NCBI RefSeq assembly: GCF_014647135.1
Contig: NZ_BMOP01000003.1
Span: 292,963-356,962, forward strand
DNA: 64,000 nt
DNA from: Shewanella xiamenensis
GTDB taxonomy: Bacteria; Pseudomonadota; Gammaproteobacteria; Enterobacterales; Shewanellaceae
Direction: 5' to 3'
Shown: positions 49,559-60,213 of the stretch, one piece after another
Position numbering within the stretch: the stretch's first letter is position 1
Layout: each line of letters begins with the position of its first letter
Translations under genes and position numbers: made by a program
Notes under the pieces: model-generated
The model's input: the letters and a program-made list of their open reading frames with translations, nothing else
Told to the model about the DNA's origin: nothing
The model's database searches: none

Positions 49559-49996
49559 TTATTTGACTAAGGTTAAATGGCTACGACGCTTAGGCGGTTC
49601 ATCCGTTGGTTCGGTTGGCTTGTCTTTTGTCTCAATGATAGACAAGGCCGATTCGGCTTCCTCTTCGACTAAGTACGCATCTTCAATATCGAAGACAGTC
49701 CCAGCGCCATTTTCACGAGCGTAAATGGCCACAATCGAAGCCATTGGCAATAATACCTGCTGAGGTACACCACCAAAACGCGCATTGAACTCCACAAATT
49801 CATTACCAATTTGCAAATTGCCCACTGCACCAGCCGCGATATTTAATACAATCTGGCCATCCTTCACATATTGCTGCGGTACTTGAGTGCCCTTGACAAA
49901 GGCATCAACCACAACGTGAGGTGTTAATTGGTTATCCATCAACCAATCGTAGTAAGCCCTGAGTAAATAAGGACGATTTGGAGTCAACGCTTTCAT
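49559..49996 (-). CDS. sspB: ClpXP protease specificity-enhancing factor SspB
   Basis: This 145-residue adaptor brings ssrA-tagged peptides from stalled ribosomes to ClpXP. The folded domain (1-110) has PNRPYLLRAYYDWLMDNQLTPHVVVDA and EFNARFGG. A flexible acidic linker follows, and the C-terminal ClpX-docking tail is RRSHLTLVK. It overlaps the sspA stop by 1 bp (TAATG), so it is translationally coupled. Confidence 0.96.
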   Translation of the reverse strand: MKALTPNRPYLLRAYYDWLMDNQLTPHVVVDAFVKGTQVPQQYVKDGQIVLNIAAGAVGNLQIGNEFVEFNARFGGVPQQVLLPMASIVAIYARENGAGTVFDIEDAYLVEEEAESALSIIETKDKPTEPTDEPPKRRSHLTLVK

Positions 49997-50625
49997 TACA
50001 TACCCATGCGCATTTCGCGTTCAGCTTCAGTCAACGAAGCTTTAAAAGATTCACGCTCAAAAATACGTGTCATGTAAGCTTTGATGTCTTTTGCTACGCG
50101 GCTGTCTAACTCAATACCCAATACAGGCAAACGCCATAATAATGGGCCGAGGTAACAATCCGCTAAACCAAATTCTTCACTCATAAAGTAAGGCATTTCA
50201 GCAAATACTGGCGCGATTGACAGTAAACTTTCAGTCAGCTCTTTACGAGCAGCCTCTGCGCGGTCACCTTTACGAATACGTGCGACGAGTGAGTACCAAT
50301 CAGTATCGATACGATGCATCATCAAGCGGCTTTGACCACGAGATACAGGGTAAACAGGCATCAAAGGTGGATGAGGGAAACGCTCATCCAAGTATTCCAT
50401 AATGATACGTGACTCATAGAGTACGAGCTCACGGTCTAATAAAGTAGGTACTGAGTTATAAGGATTTACTTCGAGTAAATCCTCTGGCATTTCATTAGGG
50501 TCGACCTGTAAAACATCAACAGTAACCCCTTTCTCAGCTAACACGATACGGACTTGATGGCTATAAAGATCATCAGCACCTGAAAACAGTGTCATGACAG
50601 AGCGTTTGTTGGCAGCAACAGCCAT
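49996..50625 (-). CDS. sspA: Stringent starvation protein A
   Basis: This 209-residue protein has a glutathione S-transferase fold (thioredoxin-like domain about 10-85, helical domain about 90-205) and begins MAVAANKRSVMTLFSGADD. SspA binds RNA polymerase and modifies promoter choice under starvation and acid stress; it lacks GST activity in E. coli. GGAGGG lies 6 bases before the ATG. It is first in the sspAB operon, downstream of petC and its terminator. Confidence 0.96.
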   Translation of the reverse strand: MAVAANKRSVMTLFSGADDLYSHQVRIVLAEKGVTVDVLQVDPNEMPEDLLEVNPYNSVPTLLDRELVLYESRIIMEYLDERFPHPPLMPVYPVSRGQSRLMMHRIDTDWYSLVARIRKGDRAEAARKELTESLLSIAPVFAEMPYFMSEEFGLADCYLGPLLWRLPVLGIELDSRVAKDIKAYMTRIFERESFKASLTEAEREMRMGM

Positions 50626-50644
50626 TGATACCCTCCAGAGTCGA

Positions 50645-50685
50645 AATAAAACAAAAGTAAACGAGGGGCAAAGCCCCCCGTTTAC
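50645..50685 (-). terminator. Intrinsic terminator of petABC
   Basis: GTAAACG...GGGGC and GCCCC...CGTTTAC form a long stem (50657-50685) with an AAA loop. The minus strand continues TTTTGTTTTATTT. It lies 36 bp after the petC stop. Confidence 0.85.
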
Positions 50686-50721
50686 ACTATGCGGATACTA
50701 TATTTTACCCGTTATTGGTGC

Positions 50722-51420
50722 CTAGTGTACATCTTTCCAATACTCTTTCTTCAAGAGGTAGGCCACAATAAAGAATATAAACAGGAATCCGAGCACCCAC
50801 CAACCTAAAGCTTGACGCTCTAACTTAACAGGTTCAGCTGAATAAACTAAGAAACCAGTGATATCACGTACCGCTTGGTCATACTCTTCAGCATTTAACT
50901 TACCACCAGAAACCACAATTGTACCATCTTCTTGCTTAACAGGCGTGCCTTGCAGTTCTTCAAGAACATGTGGCATACCCACAGAAGGGAATACAGTGTT
51001 ATTTACGCCAAATGGGCGGCTTGGATCTTTATAGAAGCCTTTGAGGTATGAATACACCCAATCTTCGCCACGAACCCGTGCCACTAAGGTAAGATCTGGT
51101 GGTGTTGCACCGAACCACTTAGCCGCATCTTTATGTGGAATTGCGTTTTGCATCAGCTCACCGATTTTGGCATCGGTAAACATGTACTTGCTACGCATAT
51201 CATCGGCAGAAATACCGAGATCGTTCGCCACACGCTCATAGCGTTGATACTGAGTGCTATGACAACCAGAGCAATAGTGTTGGAACATATCCAGACCACG
51301 CTCTAAAGAAGCCTTATCATGCAGATCAACGTTGGCTTTTTCTAAATGTACATTGTGTCCAGTTGCGGCCATCGCCAGCGTTGGGAGCAATGTAACTAAT
51401 GCAATCAGTAATTTTTTCAT
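50722..51420 (-). CDS. petC: Cytochrome c1 of the bc1 complex
   Basis: This 232-residue protein has a signal peptide (about 1-19), the heme-binding C50-S-G-C53-H54, the probable Met axial ligand in the C-terminal half (region SVGMPHVLEE), and a C-terminal membrane anchor (about 205-225). It passes electrons from the Rieske protein to soluble cytochromes c in the periplasm. Its ATG overlaps the petB stop by 1 bp. Confidence 0.96.
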   Translation of the reverse strand: MKKLLIALVTLLPTLAMAATGHNVHLEKANVDLHDKASLERGLDMFQHYCSGCHSTQYQRYERVANDLGISADDMRSKYMFTDAKIGELMQNAIPHKDAAKWFGATPPDLTLVARVRGEDWVYSYLKGFYKDPSRPFGVNNTVFPSVGMPHVLEELQGTPVKQEDGTIVVSGGKLNAEEYDQAVRDITGFLVYSAEPVKLERQALGWWVLGFLFIFFIVAYLLKKEYWKDVH

Positions 51421-52634
51421 TAGTGTGTCAACCTCGCTGGAACAGGCTTAGTTTTCTCATTTTTGCTGTATAACCACAGTAATAAGAAGTAGCCGAAATA
51501 CGTCACAGTGAAGATACGTGCAACAATAGTCAGCTCTGGTGTTGCAGGTACAGCGCCTAAATAACCTAAGACGATGAACGATACAGCGAACTGAGCGATG
51601 TTCAACTTGTGCAGCGTGCTGCGGTAGCGAATTGACTTCACTTTACAACGATCTAACCAAGGCAATACGAACAGTACTGCAATCGACAGCCCCATCATAA
51701 CCACACCGCCCAATTTATCGGGAACAGCACGTAAGATGGCGTAGAAAGGTGTAAAGTACCATACAGGCGCAATATGCTCAGGTGTCTTCATTGGGTTAGC
51801 CGCTTCAAAGTTTGGCTTTTCAAGGAAGTAACCGCCGCCTTCTGGGATGAAGAACAGCACGTAACAGAACACAATCAGGAAGCCCGCAACGCCCATAATA
51901 TCTTTAACTGTGTAGTATGGGTGGAATGGAATACCATCAACTGGCCAGCCATTCTCGTCTTTGTTCTTCTTGATTTCGATACCGTCTGGGTTGTTTGAAC
52001 CCACTTCGTGCAGAGCGATTAAGTGTAAGAACACTAAAACCACTAACACTAATGGCAGTGCGATAACGTGCAGAGCAAAGAAACGGTTCAGTGTGGCGCC
52101 AGAGATCACGTAGTCACCACGGATCCATAGAGTTAAGTCATCACCGATAACAGGGATAGCACCGAACAGAGAAATAATTACCTGCGCACCCCAGTAAGAC
52201 ATTTGTCCCCATGGCAACAAGTAACCCATAAAGGCTTCAGCCATCAGCACGAGGAAAATCAACATACCGAATAGCCACAGCAGTTCTCTAGGCTTTTGAT
52301 ATGAACCGTAAATCAGACCACGGAACATATGTAAGTAGATCACCACAAAGAACGCAGACGCACCCGTTGAGTGCATATAACGCAATAACCAGCCGTACTC
52401 TACGTCACGCATGATGTATTCAACAGAGGCGAAAGCACCTTCTGCTGTGGGTACATAGTTCATCGTTAACCAGATACCCGTCAGTAATTGGTTAACCAAT
52501 ACCAACATCGCTAGCGAACCGAAGAAGTACCAAAAGTTAAAGTTAGTTGGCGTAGCATACTGACCCACATGGCGATTATACGTCGCCGTCATTGGGATCC
52601 GAGCATCAATCCAATTAATTAAATTCTTAACCAT
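51420..52634 (-). CDS. petB: Cytochrome b of the bc1 complex
   Basis: This 404-residue, eight-helix protein has the heme b His pairs (RYMHSTGASAFF and HVIALPLVLVVLVFLH), the quinol-oxidation PEW-type region reading PVWYFTPFYAILR, and LLPWGQMSYWGAQVI. It oxidises ubiquinol in the inner membrane. It overlaps both petA and petC by 1 bp (TAATG at both junctions), so the three proteins are coupled in translation. Confidence 0.97.
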   Translation of the reverse strand: MVKNLINWIDARIPMTATYNRHVGQYATPTNFNFWYFFGSLAMLVLVNQLLTGIWLTMNYVPTAEGAFASVEYIMRDVEYGWLLRYMHSTGASAFFVVIYLHMFRGLIYGSYQKPRELLWLFGMLIFLVLMAEAFMGYLLPWGQMSYWGAQVIISLFGAIPVIGDDLTLWIRGDYVISGATLNRFFALHVIALPLVLVVLVFLHLIALHEVGSNNPDGIEIKKNKDENGWPVDGIPFHPYYTVKDIMGVAGFLIVFCYVLFFIPEGGGYFLEKPNFEAANPMKTPEHIAPVWYFTPFYAILRAVPDKLGGVVMMGLSIAVLFVLPWLDRCKVKSIRYRSTLHKLNIAQFAVSFIVLGYLGAVPATPELTIVARIFTVTYFGYFLLLWLYSKNEKTKPVPARLTH

Positions 52635-53224
52635 TACGCCACTCCTTTATCTACACCGATGATAACAGTGCCATCATCAACATATTGATGTGGAGGGATA
52701 ACTAGGTTCAATGGAGCTGGAACGCCTTGGAACACGCGGCCCGCCATATCGAACTTAGAACCATGACATGGGCAGAAGAAACCAGAAGTCACACCTTGAA
52801 CTTGCTCAGCAAATGAATCTGGCAAATAAGTGGGTGAACATCCTAGGTGGGTACAAATACCGACAGCAATAAAATACTCTGGCTTGATTGAGCGCAGAGG
52901 ATTTGTTGCATATTCAGGCTGCTGCATTTCAGCAGAAGCTGGATCTCTTAACTTATCGTCGTGTGTTGGCAGTTCATTGATCACAGCTTCAGTGCGACGA
53001 ACAACCCATACAGGTTTTCCTCGCCATTCAACACGGATCAGCTGACCTGGCTCTACTTTACTGATATTTACTTCGACCGGTGCACCTGCAGCTTTCGCTT
53101 TGGCACTCGGATTCCATGACTTGATGAAAGGAACCGCTACAGCGACGGCACCAGCACCACCTACTACGGCGGTTGCGGCTGTCAGGAATCTGCGACGTCC
53201 GGTATCGACTGGCGCATTGCTCAT
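52634..53224 (-). CDS. petA: Rieske iron-sulfur subunit of the bc1 complex
   Basis: This 196-residue protein has an N-terminal twin-arginine motif (RRRFLTA) and anchor helix (about 14-34), then the Rieske domain. Its 2Fe-2S ligands are Cys124 and His126 (CTHLGC) and Cys151 and His154 (CPCHGS), with Cys129 and Cys153 as the stabilising disulfide. It carries electrons from quinol to cytochrome c1. First gene of petABC; GGGAG lies about 10 bases before the ATG. Confidence 0.97.
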   Translation of the reverse strand: MSNAPVDTGRRRFLTAATAVVGGAGAVAVAVPFIKSWNPSAKAKAAGAPVEVNISKVEPGQLIRVEWRGKPVWVVRRTEAVINELPTHDDKLRDPASAEMQQPEYATNPLRSIKPEYFIAVGICTHLGCSPTYLPDSFAEQVQGVTSGFFCPCHGSKFDMAGRVFQGVPAPLNLVIPPHQYVDDGTVIIGVDKGVA

Positions 53225-53594
53225 CCACTTATCTCCCAGAGGGTGTTGGAATTTTTATATTTCAAAGACTTTTTGCCTCTTAGTTATCACCATGGGCAAA
53301 AATCGAAGTTTGAAGCGGGGCTCATTATAGCTAAAAATTAGAAGCAGATCATAGTGAAAACACGCAAGTAAGTTAGGGAGATTGCGAGTTTTTTAAAAAA
53401 AGGGCAAAAAAAGTACAGCTGTTAAGCAATTTTAATCGTTTTGAACTGTTTTTTGAGCATATTGACTGTGTGATAGGCATAAACAATGCATTGCTAATGT
53501 AATTTTAGCGCTCACTTTGTCACTTACTGTTTTCATTTAGGATAAAAAAATGGGCCCCAGTGATTGGGGCCCATTCTGAACGATTTAGCATCGC
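53225..53594. other. Intergenic, 370 bp, between petA and hflC
   Basis: This is the promoter side of petABC and the end of the hfl operon. The leftward hflC terminator is at its right edge. The rest is AT-rich, with no open frame or further structure that I can support. Confidence 0.5.
53543..53574 (-). terminator. Intrinsic terminator at the end of the nnr-hflC operon
   Basis: ATGGGCCCCA and TGGGGCCCAT form a perfect 10-bp stem (53550-53574), and the minus strand continues with seven T. It lies 20 bp after the hflC stop. Confidence 0.92.
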
Positions 53595-54488
53595 TTATTT
53601 CTTAGTAGCACTACTCTTCATGTATTTGAAGAATTCGCTATCTGGCTCTAACACCATAACGTCTGAACTTCCGGAGAAGCTCGCACGATAAGCATCTAAA
53701 CTACGCAAAAAGCTAAAAAATTCAGGATCTTTGTTATAAGCATCCGAATAAATTTTTGCAGCTAATGCATCACCTTCACCACGAATGGTTAAGGCTTTAC
53801 GCTCTGCTTCCGCAATTTTAACAGTAACATTGGCATCAATCGTAGCGCGAATAATTTCAGATTGCTCTTTACCTTGAGCACGGTGCTCTTTAGCCACAGC
53901 TTGACGCTCAGCGCGCATACGTTGGTAAATACTGTTACTCACGTTTGCGGGTAGGTTGATCTGCTTAACACGCACGTCAACAACCTCAATACCTAAATCT
54001 TTAGCACTCTCAGCAGCATTCGCTAACGCGTTATTTTGTAACTCATCACGCTGCCCAGAAACGATCTCTTTGATCGTACGACGACCAAACTCGGTACGTA
54101 AATCGTTGTTGATCTTACGTTGCAGTAAGGTCTCAGCATTCGATTTAATCCCCCCATTAGTAGAGAGGTAGTATTTTTCGAAATCAAAAATACGCCACTT
54201 CACATAGGAGTCGACCATTAAGTCTTTTTTCTCAGAGGTGACGAAACGATCTGCAGCACCATCTAAGGTTTGGATACGCGCATCAAGCAACTTCACTTTA
54301 TCGATCACAGGCACTTTAAAGTGTAAACCTGGGCCGAAAACACGTGTTACTTGTTTGCCATCAACTTTATCTTTAACGATTTCGCCAAAGCGCGCCACAA
54401 TCGCACGTTCGCCTTCGTTAACCACCATCACAGATGACAAACCAATGCCTAATATAACGGCGATCAGAACAATACTTAATCTACCCAT
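53595..54488 (-). CDS. hflC: FtsH-protease modulator HflC
   Basis: This 297-residue SPFH/prohibitin-family protein has an N-terminal membrane anchor (about 4-22), an SPFH domain (about 25-200) and a charged coiled-coil (about 190-260, RQAVAKEHRAQGKEQSEII). With HflK it forms the large periplasmic cage that surrounds FtsH and tunes membrane-protein degradation. It starts 3 bp after hflK and is last in the operon. Confidence 0.96.
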   Translation of the reverse strand: MGRLSIVLIAVILGIGLSSVMVVNEGERAIVARFGEIVKDKVDGKQVTRVFGPGLHFKVPVIDKVKLLDARIQTLDGAADRFVTSEKKDLMVDSYVKWRIFDFEKYYLSTNGGIKSNAETLLQRKINNDLRTEFGRRTIKEIVSGQRDELQNNALANAAESAKDLGIEVVDVRVKQINLPANVSNSIYQRMRAERQAVAKEHRAQGKEQSEIIRATIDANVTVKIAEAERKALTIRGEGDALAAKIYSDAYNKDPEFFSFLRSLDAYRASFSGSSDVMVLEPDSEFFKYMKSSATKK

Positions 54489-54491
54489 GAA

Positions 54492-55637
54492 TTACTCCCT
54501 CCCCTGGCGAGCACGTTCCTCGCGAGATGGGCGTTCACTCAAAGGCTCACCAATGCGTGTCGTTGAAATAGATGAAGAATTGACATTCTGTTGAGGTTTA
54601 GGCTCAACGTCTGGCATAGTCGCAGGCTTCTCTTTCATTAACTTGTCTAGTGGCAGATACATTAAATTGCCGTTGTTTTTAGCATCGATAATGACTTTGT
54701 TAGTGTCAGTCATCACCTGTTGCATTGCATCGAGATACAAACGCTTACGGGTCACTTCAGGCGCAGCTTGGTATTCAGGTAAGAGCAACTCGAAACGAGC
54801 CACTTTACCGCGCGCCTCTAAAATTTCACGTTCTTTATAAGCATTAGCTTGTTGCGCCATGCGCTCGACTTCACCACGTGCTTTCGGTTCAATCTCACGG
54901 GCATAGGCTTCAGCCTCACGAATAAAGCGTTGTTCGTCTTCTTGCGCTGAAATGGCATCGTCGAATGCATCTTTCACTTCTTCAGGCGGACGCGCTGGCA
55001 AGAAGTTAACGTCAACAATAGCCAAGCCCAACTTGTACGGCTCAAGAATGCGTTCTAATTCTTTCCAAGTATCGCGACGAATAGCATCACGGCCTGTGGT
55101 CAGAATATCGTCCATCTTGTTGTGACCAATGACATAGCGCAGCGCACTGTCAGTGGCTTCACGTAAACTGGCATTGGCGTCTACCGCACTAAAAAGATAG
55201 GCATACGCATCAGAAATACGATATTGCACGTCTAGCTCAACCTTCACGACGTTTTCATCAGAAGTTAGCATGCTGCCAGATGATGGCACAGAGCGAACTG
55301 ATTGCACGTCAACAGGATAAATTTCATCGATAAACGTTGGTTTCCAGTGAAGACCCGGTCCCACCTCACCATTATGTTGACCAAAACGCAACGCTACGCC
55401 ACGCTCGGCTTCTTTAATGGTGTACAAACCCGAAAGTCCCCAAACAACAAAAGCGATGGCAAGAATGATGATTAAGCTAAAGGAACTAAAGTTTTGGCCA
55501 GAAGAGCCATTACCTTTGCCGCCAAAGCGTTTTGAAAGATTACGAAAAACCTCATCAAGGTCCGGTGGTCCTTTGTCGTTACCACCTTTATTTCCCCAAG
55601 GATCATTACCCTTGTTACCGGGCTCGTTCCAAGCCAT
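54492..55637 (-). CDS. hflK: FtsH-protease modulator HflK
   Basis: This 381-residue protein starts with a Gly/Asn-rich cytoplasmic segment (MAWNEPGNKGNDPWG onward, about 1-50), then one membrane segment (about 52-72), an SPFH domain (about 75-260) and a helical C-terminal region. It partners with HflC. The gene follows hflX after 36 bp. Confidence 0.97.
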   Translation of the reverse strand: MAWNEPGNKGNDPWGNKGGNDKGPPDLDEVFRNLSKRFGGKGNGSSGQNFSSFSLIIILAIAFVVWGLSGLYTIKEAERGVALRFGQHNGEVGPGLHWKPTFIDEIYPVDVQSVRSVPSSGSMLTSDENVVKVELDVQYRISDAYAYLFSAVDANASLREATDSALRYVIGHNKMDDILTTGRDAIRRDTWKELERILEPYKLGLAIVDVNFLPARPPEEVKDAFDDAISAQEDEQRFIREAEAYAREIEPKARGEVERMAQQANAYKEREILEARGKVARFELLLPEYQAAPEVTRKRLYLDAMQQVMTDTNKVIIDAKNNGNLMYLPLDKLMKEKPATMPDVEPKPQQNVNSSSISTTRIGEPLSERPSREERARQGRE

Positions 55638-55673
55638 TTAGCACTCCATAAGTGGATGAAATAAATTAGATTA

Positions 55674-56981
55674 TTAACAAACAGCCTTTTCTATCGACGC
55701 ATCGTAGATAAAGGTTTCTAACTCACCCTGACTCTGTTTAGCTAATCGGCGCCAATCGGCATCCGATAAACGAACAGACAAAATACAGTTCCCCAGATCG
55801 TCGTACTCTTTCTGCTGTATCGCATCCAGTCGATAAAACTGGCCAAGATAATGTCCAGCAGTTGCCGGAATCTTAAGTGTAAACTCATGAATAACTTCAC
55901 CAATTAACTCAGTGATCGCCTTCAAGAGCAGATCAAACCCCAAACGCTTTTGTGCCGAACCCCAGACTCGTACAGGCTTACCGCGTTCATCATATTCGAT
56001 ACGCGGCGTAACATCTTCAAGCAAGTCAATTTTATTGCAAACAATCAATTGCATCACTTTATCAGCATCGATATCTTTAAGCACTGATTGCACTTGCTCA
56101 AAATTATCCGCCATATTTTCATCTGCACAATCAACAATATGCAGTAACAAATCTGCTTGACGCGTCTCTTGTAATGTTGCTTTAAATGCAGCAACGAGAT
56201 CATGTGGCAAATGACGAATAAAACCTACAGTGTCCGCTAAAATTACGGCACCGTCGGGTAGATCTAACTTTCTCAATGTAGGGTCAAGAGTCGCAAATAG
56301 CTGGTCAGCTGCATAAACATCAGATGAGGTTAAGGCATTAAACAGCGTTGACTTGCCCGCGTTGGTATAACCCACTAATGAGACGGTTGGCATGTCACTA
56401 CGCTTACGGGCGCGGCGACTCTGCTCACGTTGTTTATCAACACGCTCTAAGCGTTTGTTGATGTTTTTAATGCGCCCCCGAAGCAAGCGCCTATCTGTTT
56501 CGAGTTGGGTTTCCCCTGGGCCACGTAAACCAATACCACCCTTTTGGCGCTCAAGGTGAGTCCAACCACGCACTAGGCGAGTCGACATGTGGCGCAATTG
56601 CGCTAGCTCCACTTGCAGCTTACCTTCATGAGTCCGAGCTCTTTGGGCGAAAATATCTAAGATCAGTGATGTCCTGTCCAATACTCGGCACTGACATACC
56701 TGTTCAAGATTTCGCTCCTGAGCTGGACTCAAGGCGTGATTGAAAATAACCACATTAGCCTCGGTGGCTGCCACTAAGGCGGCTAACTCCTCGGCTTTAC
56801 CAGAACCAATAAAAAACTTACGGTCTGGTGAGCGTCGACTTCCAGTAATGACCCCGACTGAGCGTGCTCCAGCTGATTCGACTAATAGCTGTAACTCCAC
56901 TAAGTCTTCTCGGCGTTCCTCATCGGAAAAGTCGATATGGACAAGAACCGCTGTTTCTCCCGCCTCATAACGATCAAACAA
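55674..56981 (-). CDS. hflX: Ribosome-rescue GTPase HflX
   Basis: This 435-residue GTPase has an N-terminal HflX domain (about 1-110), a coiled linker (about 150-190), and a G domain with G1 GYTNAGKST (about 204-212), G3 DTVGFI and G4 NKID. It binds 50S subunits and splits stalled ribosomes, notably in heat stress. It lies 23 bp after hfq, in the conserved hfq-hflX-hflK-hflC order. Confidence 0.97.
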   Translation of the reverse strand: MFDRYEAGETAVLVHIDFSDEERREDLVELQLLVESAGARSVGVITGSRRSPDRKFFIGSGKAEELAALVAATEANVVIFNHALSPAQERNLEQVCQCRVLDRTSLILDIFAQRARTHEGKLQVELAQLRHMSTRLVRGWTHLERQKGGIGLRGPGETQLETDRRLLRGRIKNINKRLERVDKQREQSRRARKRSDMPTVSLVGYTNAGKSTLFNALTSSDVYAADQLFATLDPTLRKLDLPDGAVILADTVGFIRHLPHDLVAAFKATLQETRQADLLLHIVDCADENMADNFEQVQSVLKDIDADKVMQLIVCNKIDLLEDVTPRIEYDERGKPVRVWGSAQKRLGFDLLLKAITELIGEVIHEFTLKIPATAGHYLGQFYRLDAIQQKEYDDLGNCILSVRLSDADWRRLAKQSQGELETFIYDASIEKAVC

Positions 56982-57004
56982 GAAGCAAACTCCTTAACTA
57001 AACT

Positions 57005-57277
57005 TTATTCGCCACTTGGCATATCGTCTTGCGCGCCATAACCGCCCTGGGCATTTTGATGGCCAGCAACGTTAAATGGACGAGCAGGAACCACAGTAGA
57101 AATAGCGTGTTTGTAAACCATTTGGCTCACTGTGTTTTTCAACAGAATGACAAACTGATCAAACGACTCTACCTGTCCTTGGAGTTTAATGCCGTTTACC
57201 AAGTAAATAGATACAGGAACGCGCTCGCGGCGTAGTGCGTTCAAAAATGGGTCTTGTAAAGATTGCCCCTTAGCCAT
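57005..57277 (-). CDS. hfq: RNA chaperone Hfq
   Basis: This 90-residue Sm-like protein contains [29 protein letters not shown] (Sm1; reported here in pieces: [13 protein letters not shown] and VNGIKLQG) and [10 protein letters not shown] (Sm2). It forms a hexamer that pairs small RNAs with mRNAs. The C-terminal tail is shorter than in E. coli (102 residues) and ends in acidic [10 protein letters not shown]. It lies 92 bp downstream of miaA, enough room for an internal promoter. Confidence 0.97.
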   Translation of the reverse strand: MAKGQSLQDPFLNALRRERVPVSIYLVNGIKLQGQVESFDQFVILLKNTVSQMVYKHAISTVVPARPFNVAGHQNAQGGYGAQDDMPSGE

Positions 57278-57369
57278 TTTATTATTTCCTTTTTAATTTA
57301 TATAAAAATAAATCGATATCAGTGAAGTTTTTTGTTTAGTTTTAGTATTATACAGCAAGGGCTAATAAG

Positions 57370-58296
57370 CTAGCGGCATTGACGCATAAGTGTAACTAAA
57401 TTCCCCTCAGCACCACTTTCCAGCCAATTCAACTCTGGCCAACTACGCAACCATGTTAATTGACGCTTAGCTAATTGCCTAGTAGCGGCAACGGCTTTTT
57501 CGACCATAGTATCATAGTCAAATTCACCATCGAGATATTGCCAACATTGTCGATATCCCACGCAACGCATTGAGGGTAAATCTAAATGCAAGTCACCTCT
57601 CGCTTTAAGCTGGACGACTTCATCAATAAAGCCTTGCTCTAACATTATGCGAAAACGCTGCCCGATTAACGCATGCAACACTTTACGCTCTCGCGGTGCA
57701 ATGGCAAATTGCACCACATCATAGGGTAAAGGAGTCGACTTGGTCATGGTTAACTCAGTCAAACTCTTACCGCTTATTCTATAGACTTCTAACGCTCTTG
57801 AAAGCCTTTGTGGATCATTAGGATGAATTCTTTCTGCAGAGACGGGATCTATCTCCCTCAATTGCTCGTGCAGCGCTTCCCATCCGTTTGTATCCGCCTC
57901 GGCTTGAATATCGGCGCGAATAGCCTCATCAGCACTGGGTAGCGGCGATAATCCCTCTAATAGAGCCTTAAAATACATCATGGTTCCGCCCACTAATAAA
58001 GGGATCTTGCCCATGCTGATAATCTGTTCAATCTCGCGCAGCGCATCGGCTCTAAAATCGGCAGCCGAATAACTTTCACTCGGATCGCGAATATCAATCA
58101 GCCGATGCGGACCTCGTGCTAATTCCTCGGCAGAGGGCTTAGCACTGCCGATATCCATGCCGCGATAGATTAATGCTGAATCAACCGAGATAATTTCGCA
58201 ATTATGCTTTTCGGCTAATTCGAGAGCTAAAGCCGTTTTTCCTGACGCCGTTGGCCCCATCAAAAAAACCACTTTAGGCTGTAATTCTTTATTCAA
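57370..58296 (-). CDS. miaA: tRNA dimethylallyltransferase MiaA
   Basis: This 308-residue enzyme adds a dimethylallyl group to A37 of tRNAs that read UNN codons. It has the P-loop GPTASGKT (14-21), [16 protein letters not shown], and the family motif [12 protein letters not shown] near the C-terminus. Its start overlaps the end of mutL by 8 bp, so the two are coupled. Confidence 0.97.
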   Translation of the reverse strand: MNKELQPKVVFLMGPTASGKTALALELAEKHNCEIISVDSALIYRGMDIGSAKPSAEELARGPHRLIDIRDPSESYSAADFRADALREIEQIISMGKIPLLVGGTMMYFKALLEGLSPLPSADEAIRADIQAEADTNGWEALHEQLREIDPVSAERIHPNDPQRLSRALEVYRISGKSLTELTMTKSTPLPYDVVQFAIAPRERKVLHALIGQRFRIMLEQGFIDEVVQLKARGDLHLDLPSMRCVGYRQCWQYLDGEFDYDTMVEKAVAATRQLAKRQLTWLRSWPELNWLESGAEGNLVTLMRQCR

Positions 58297-60199
58297 TTGC
58301 TTGCTCTTCTAGCCACGATTGCCAAGGTAAGGATACTGCTTTACTGGCAATTTTCTGCCTTTTATCTTCCGTTAACTGACAATAAGCGGCCCAAATATCG
58401 GGTGCCGAGATAAATCCAGTTAGACTCTGCTCTGCCAGCCATAACGCTAATGCATTGGGTGCTGGCGCTTCAAAACGTAGCGATTGTAACCACTCAGGAA
58501 TGATCTTCGCTAACTGACAGTCCCTCAGATATGGGGGCACTTTTTTAATAATCAACTGCTGGTAACGAATTGTTAGCTCTAAACCAAGTTGACGGATAAG
58601 TGTTGCATGCTCTTCGAGTAACGCTGCCCAATCAGGATCAGCGGCGACCGATACTGGCATCAATAAAGGCTGCCCAATCAACCCTGTAGCCAGTTTTATT
58701 TCAATCTCATGGCTACGGACTGCTAATGCTGCAGACTCAATACGTAATAAACTTAATTTTGGCCCATCACTAAATACCCAAAATTGTCCATCGAGTATCA
58801 ATGGCATAGGTAAAACAGCTTGATAAGCCTTGTCCTGTACGCTGTAAGATGGGGTCTGCAGTAATGCACCATAACTGGCAATCGCAGTCTTAGAAGGCAG
58901 CTCAGCTCTTGCACGGCTTTCTCCAGCCGAACTACTGCGTGACTCCCTAGGTACCGCCATGCTTCCATAGGCATTGCTCTGCACCATAGTCCCCGCCCGA
59001 ACGGTGGCAATATCTCGAGCACGAGACTCACCAACAGGCGTATCGACTTGACTCCCTCGATAATTTTCAGGTTGAGGAGTATTAGTCCAAGCTAAGTTAG
59101 CTTTCGGAGATTGCAGCTCGAAGGCAGTATGTTCAGACTTGGGTTCTGAAACATCATCCTCCACTTGGGGCGAACCCAGCTCGAAAGGACGTTCAAAACT
59201 AAGCTCTCCGGCTTCTTCTAACGCCGATTGCAGTGCCTGCAAAATATAATCATGCACATAACGGCTTTGATGGAACCGCACTTCATGTTTTGCTGGATGC
59301 ACGTTCACATCCACCTGATGAGGATCAATATCCAGCATCAGCACATAGCCGGGTTGTTCTACTTCGGCCTTTTGTGCAAATGCTTGACGTACCGCATGAT
59401 TAACTAAACGATCGCGCACTAGACGGCCATTCACATAAAAGTAATGAGTATCGGTCTGCACGGTTGACCAAGGCGATTGCAGATAACCACTTAAACGTAA
59501 ATCATCGTGTTGACATTCGATTCTAAGTGCTTGATCGGCAAACGGCCGGCCCGCAACCTGGGTCAGTCGTTGTAAATATTGTGACTCATTCATCGCCGGG
59601 CGATAATTGCGCACGGTTTTACCATTGTGTGTCAGGGTAAAATGGATATCCCCCCGCACCAAAGCAATTCGCTTTAACCATTCATCAATATGAGTAAATT
59701 CGGTTTTGTCACTTTTTAAAAAGCGTCGACGCGCCGGAGTATTAAAAAATAGATCAACGACTTCAATGGTTGAACCCACCGGATGCGCCGCAGGCATGAC
59801 TTTAACAGCCATATCGACGCCTTCAGCGTAAGCTTGCCACGCTTCGGTTTGCTCAGCAGTGCGCGACGTTAAGGTTAAACGGGAGACGGAGCTGATACTT
59901 GCTAAAGCCTCACCGCGAAAGCCAAAGCTGAGGATAGCTTCAAGATCGTCGAGGGAATGCAGTTTCGAGGTGGCATGGCGCGACAACGCCAAGGCTAATT
60001 CATCCTTTGGGATCCCCGAACCATTGTCACGGATCTTAATCAGCTTACTGCCGCCCTTATCGATTTCGATATCGATACGGGTTGCGCCAGCATCTAAGCT
60101 GTTCTCAACGAGTTCTTTCACCACTGAGGCCGGTCTTTCGACAACTTCGCCAGCGGCGATTTGGTTCGCCAATTGCGGTGGAAGGATCTGGATCCCCAT
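58289..60199 (-). CDS. mutL: DNA mismatch repair protein MutL
   Basis: This 636-residue GHKL ATPase has the N-terminal motifs [21 protein letters not shown] and [11 protein letters not shown] (residues about 35-105). A variable, Ser/Arg-rich linker (about 340-450) leads to the C-terminal dimerisation domain. The endonuclease motif of MutL from non-Dam species is not seen, in line with methyl-directed repair. The ATG at 60199 has AGGA 8 bases upstream; the ATG at 60208 would leave no space for it. The gene lies 14 bp after amiB. Confidence 0.96.
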   Translation of the reverse strand: MGIQILPPQLANQIAAGEVVERPASVVKELVENSLDAGATRIDIEIDKGGSKLIKIRDNGSGIPKDELALALSRHATSKLHSLDDLEAILSFGFRGEALASISSVSRLTLTSRTAEQTEAWQAYAEGVDMAVKVMPAAHPVGSTIEVVDLFFNTPARRRFLKSDKTEFTHIDEWLKRIALVRGDIHFTLTHNGKTVRNYRPAMNESQYLQRLTQVAGRPFADQALRIECQHDDLRLSGYLQSPWSTVQTDTHYFYVNGRLVRDRLVNHAVRQAFAQKAEVEQPGYVLMLDIDPHQVDVNVHPAKHEVRFHQSRYVHDYILQALQSALEEAGELSFERPFELGSPQVEDDVSEPKSEHTAFELQSPKANLAWTNTPQPENYRGSQVDTPVGESRARDIATVRAGTMVQSNAYGSMAVPRESRSSSAGESRARAELPSKTAIASYGALLQTPSYSVQDKAYQAVLPMPLILDGQFWVFSDGPKLSLLRIESAALAVRSHEIEIKLATGLIGQPLLMPVSVAADPDWAALLEEHATLIRQLGLELTIRYQQLIIKKVPPYLRDCQLAKIIPEWLQSLRFEAPAPNALALWLAEQSLTGFISAPDIWAAYCQLTEDKRQKIASKAVSLPWQSWLEEQAIE

Positions 60200-60213
60200 A
60201 GACTTCATCCTAT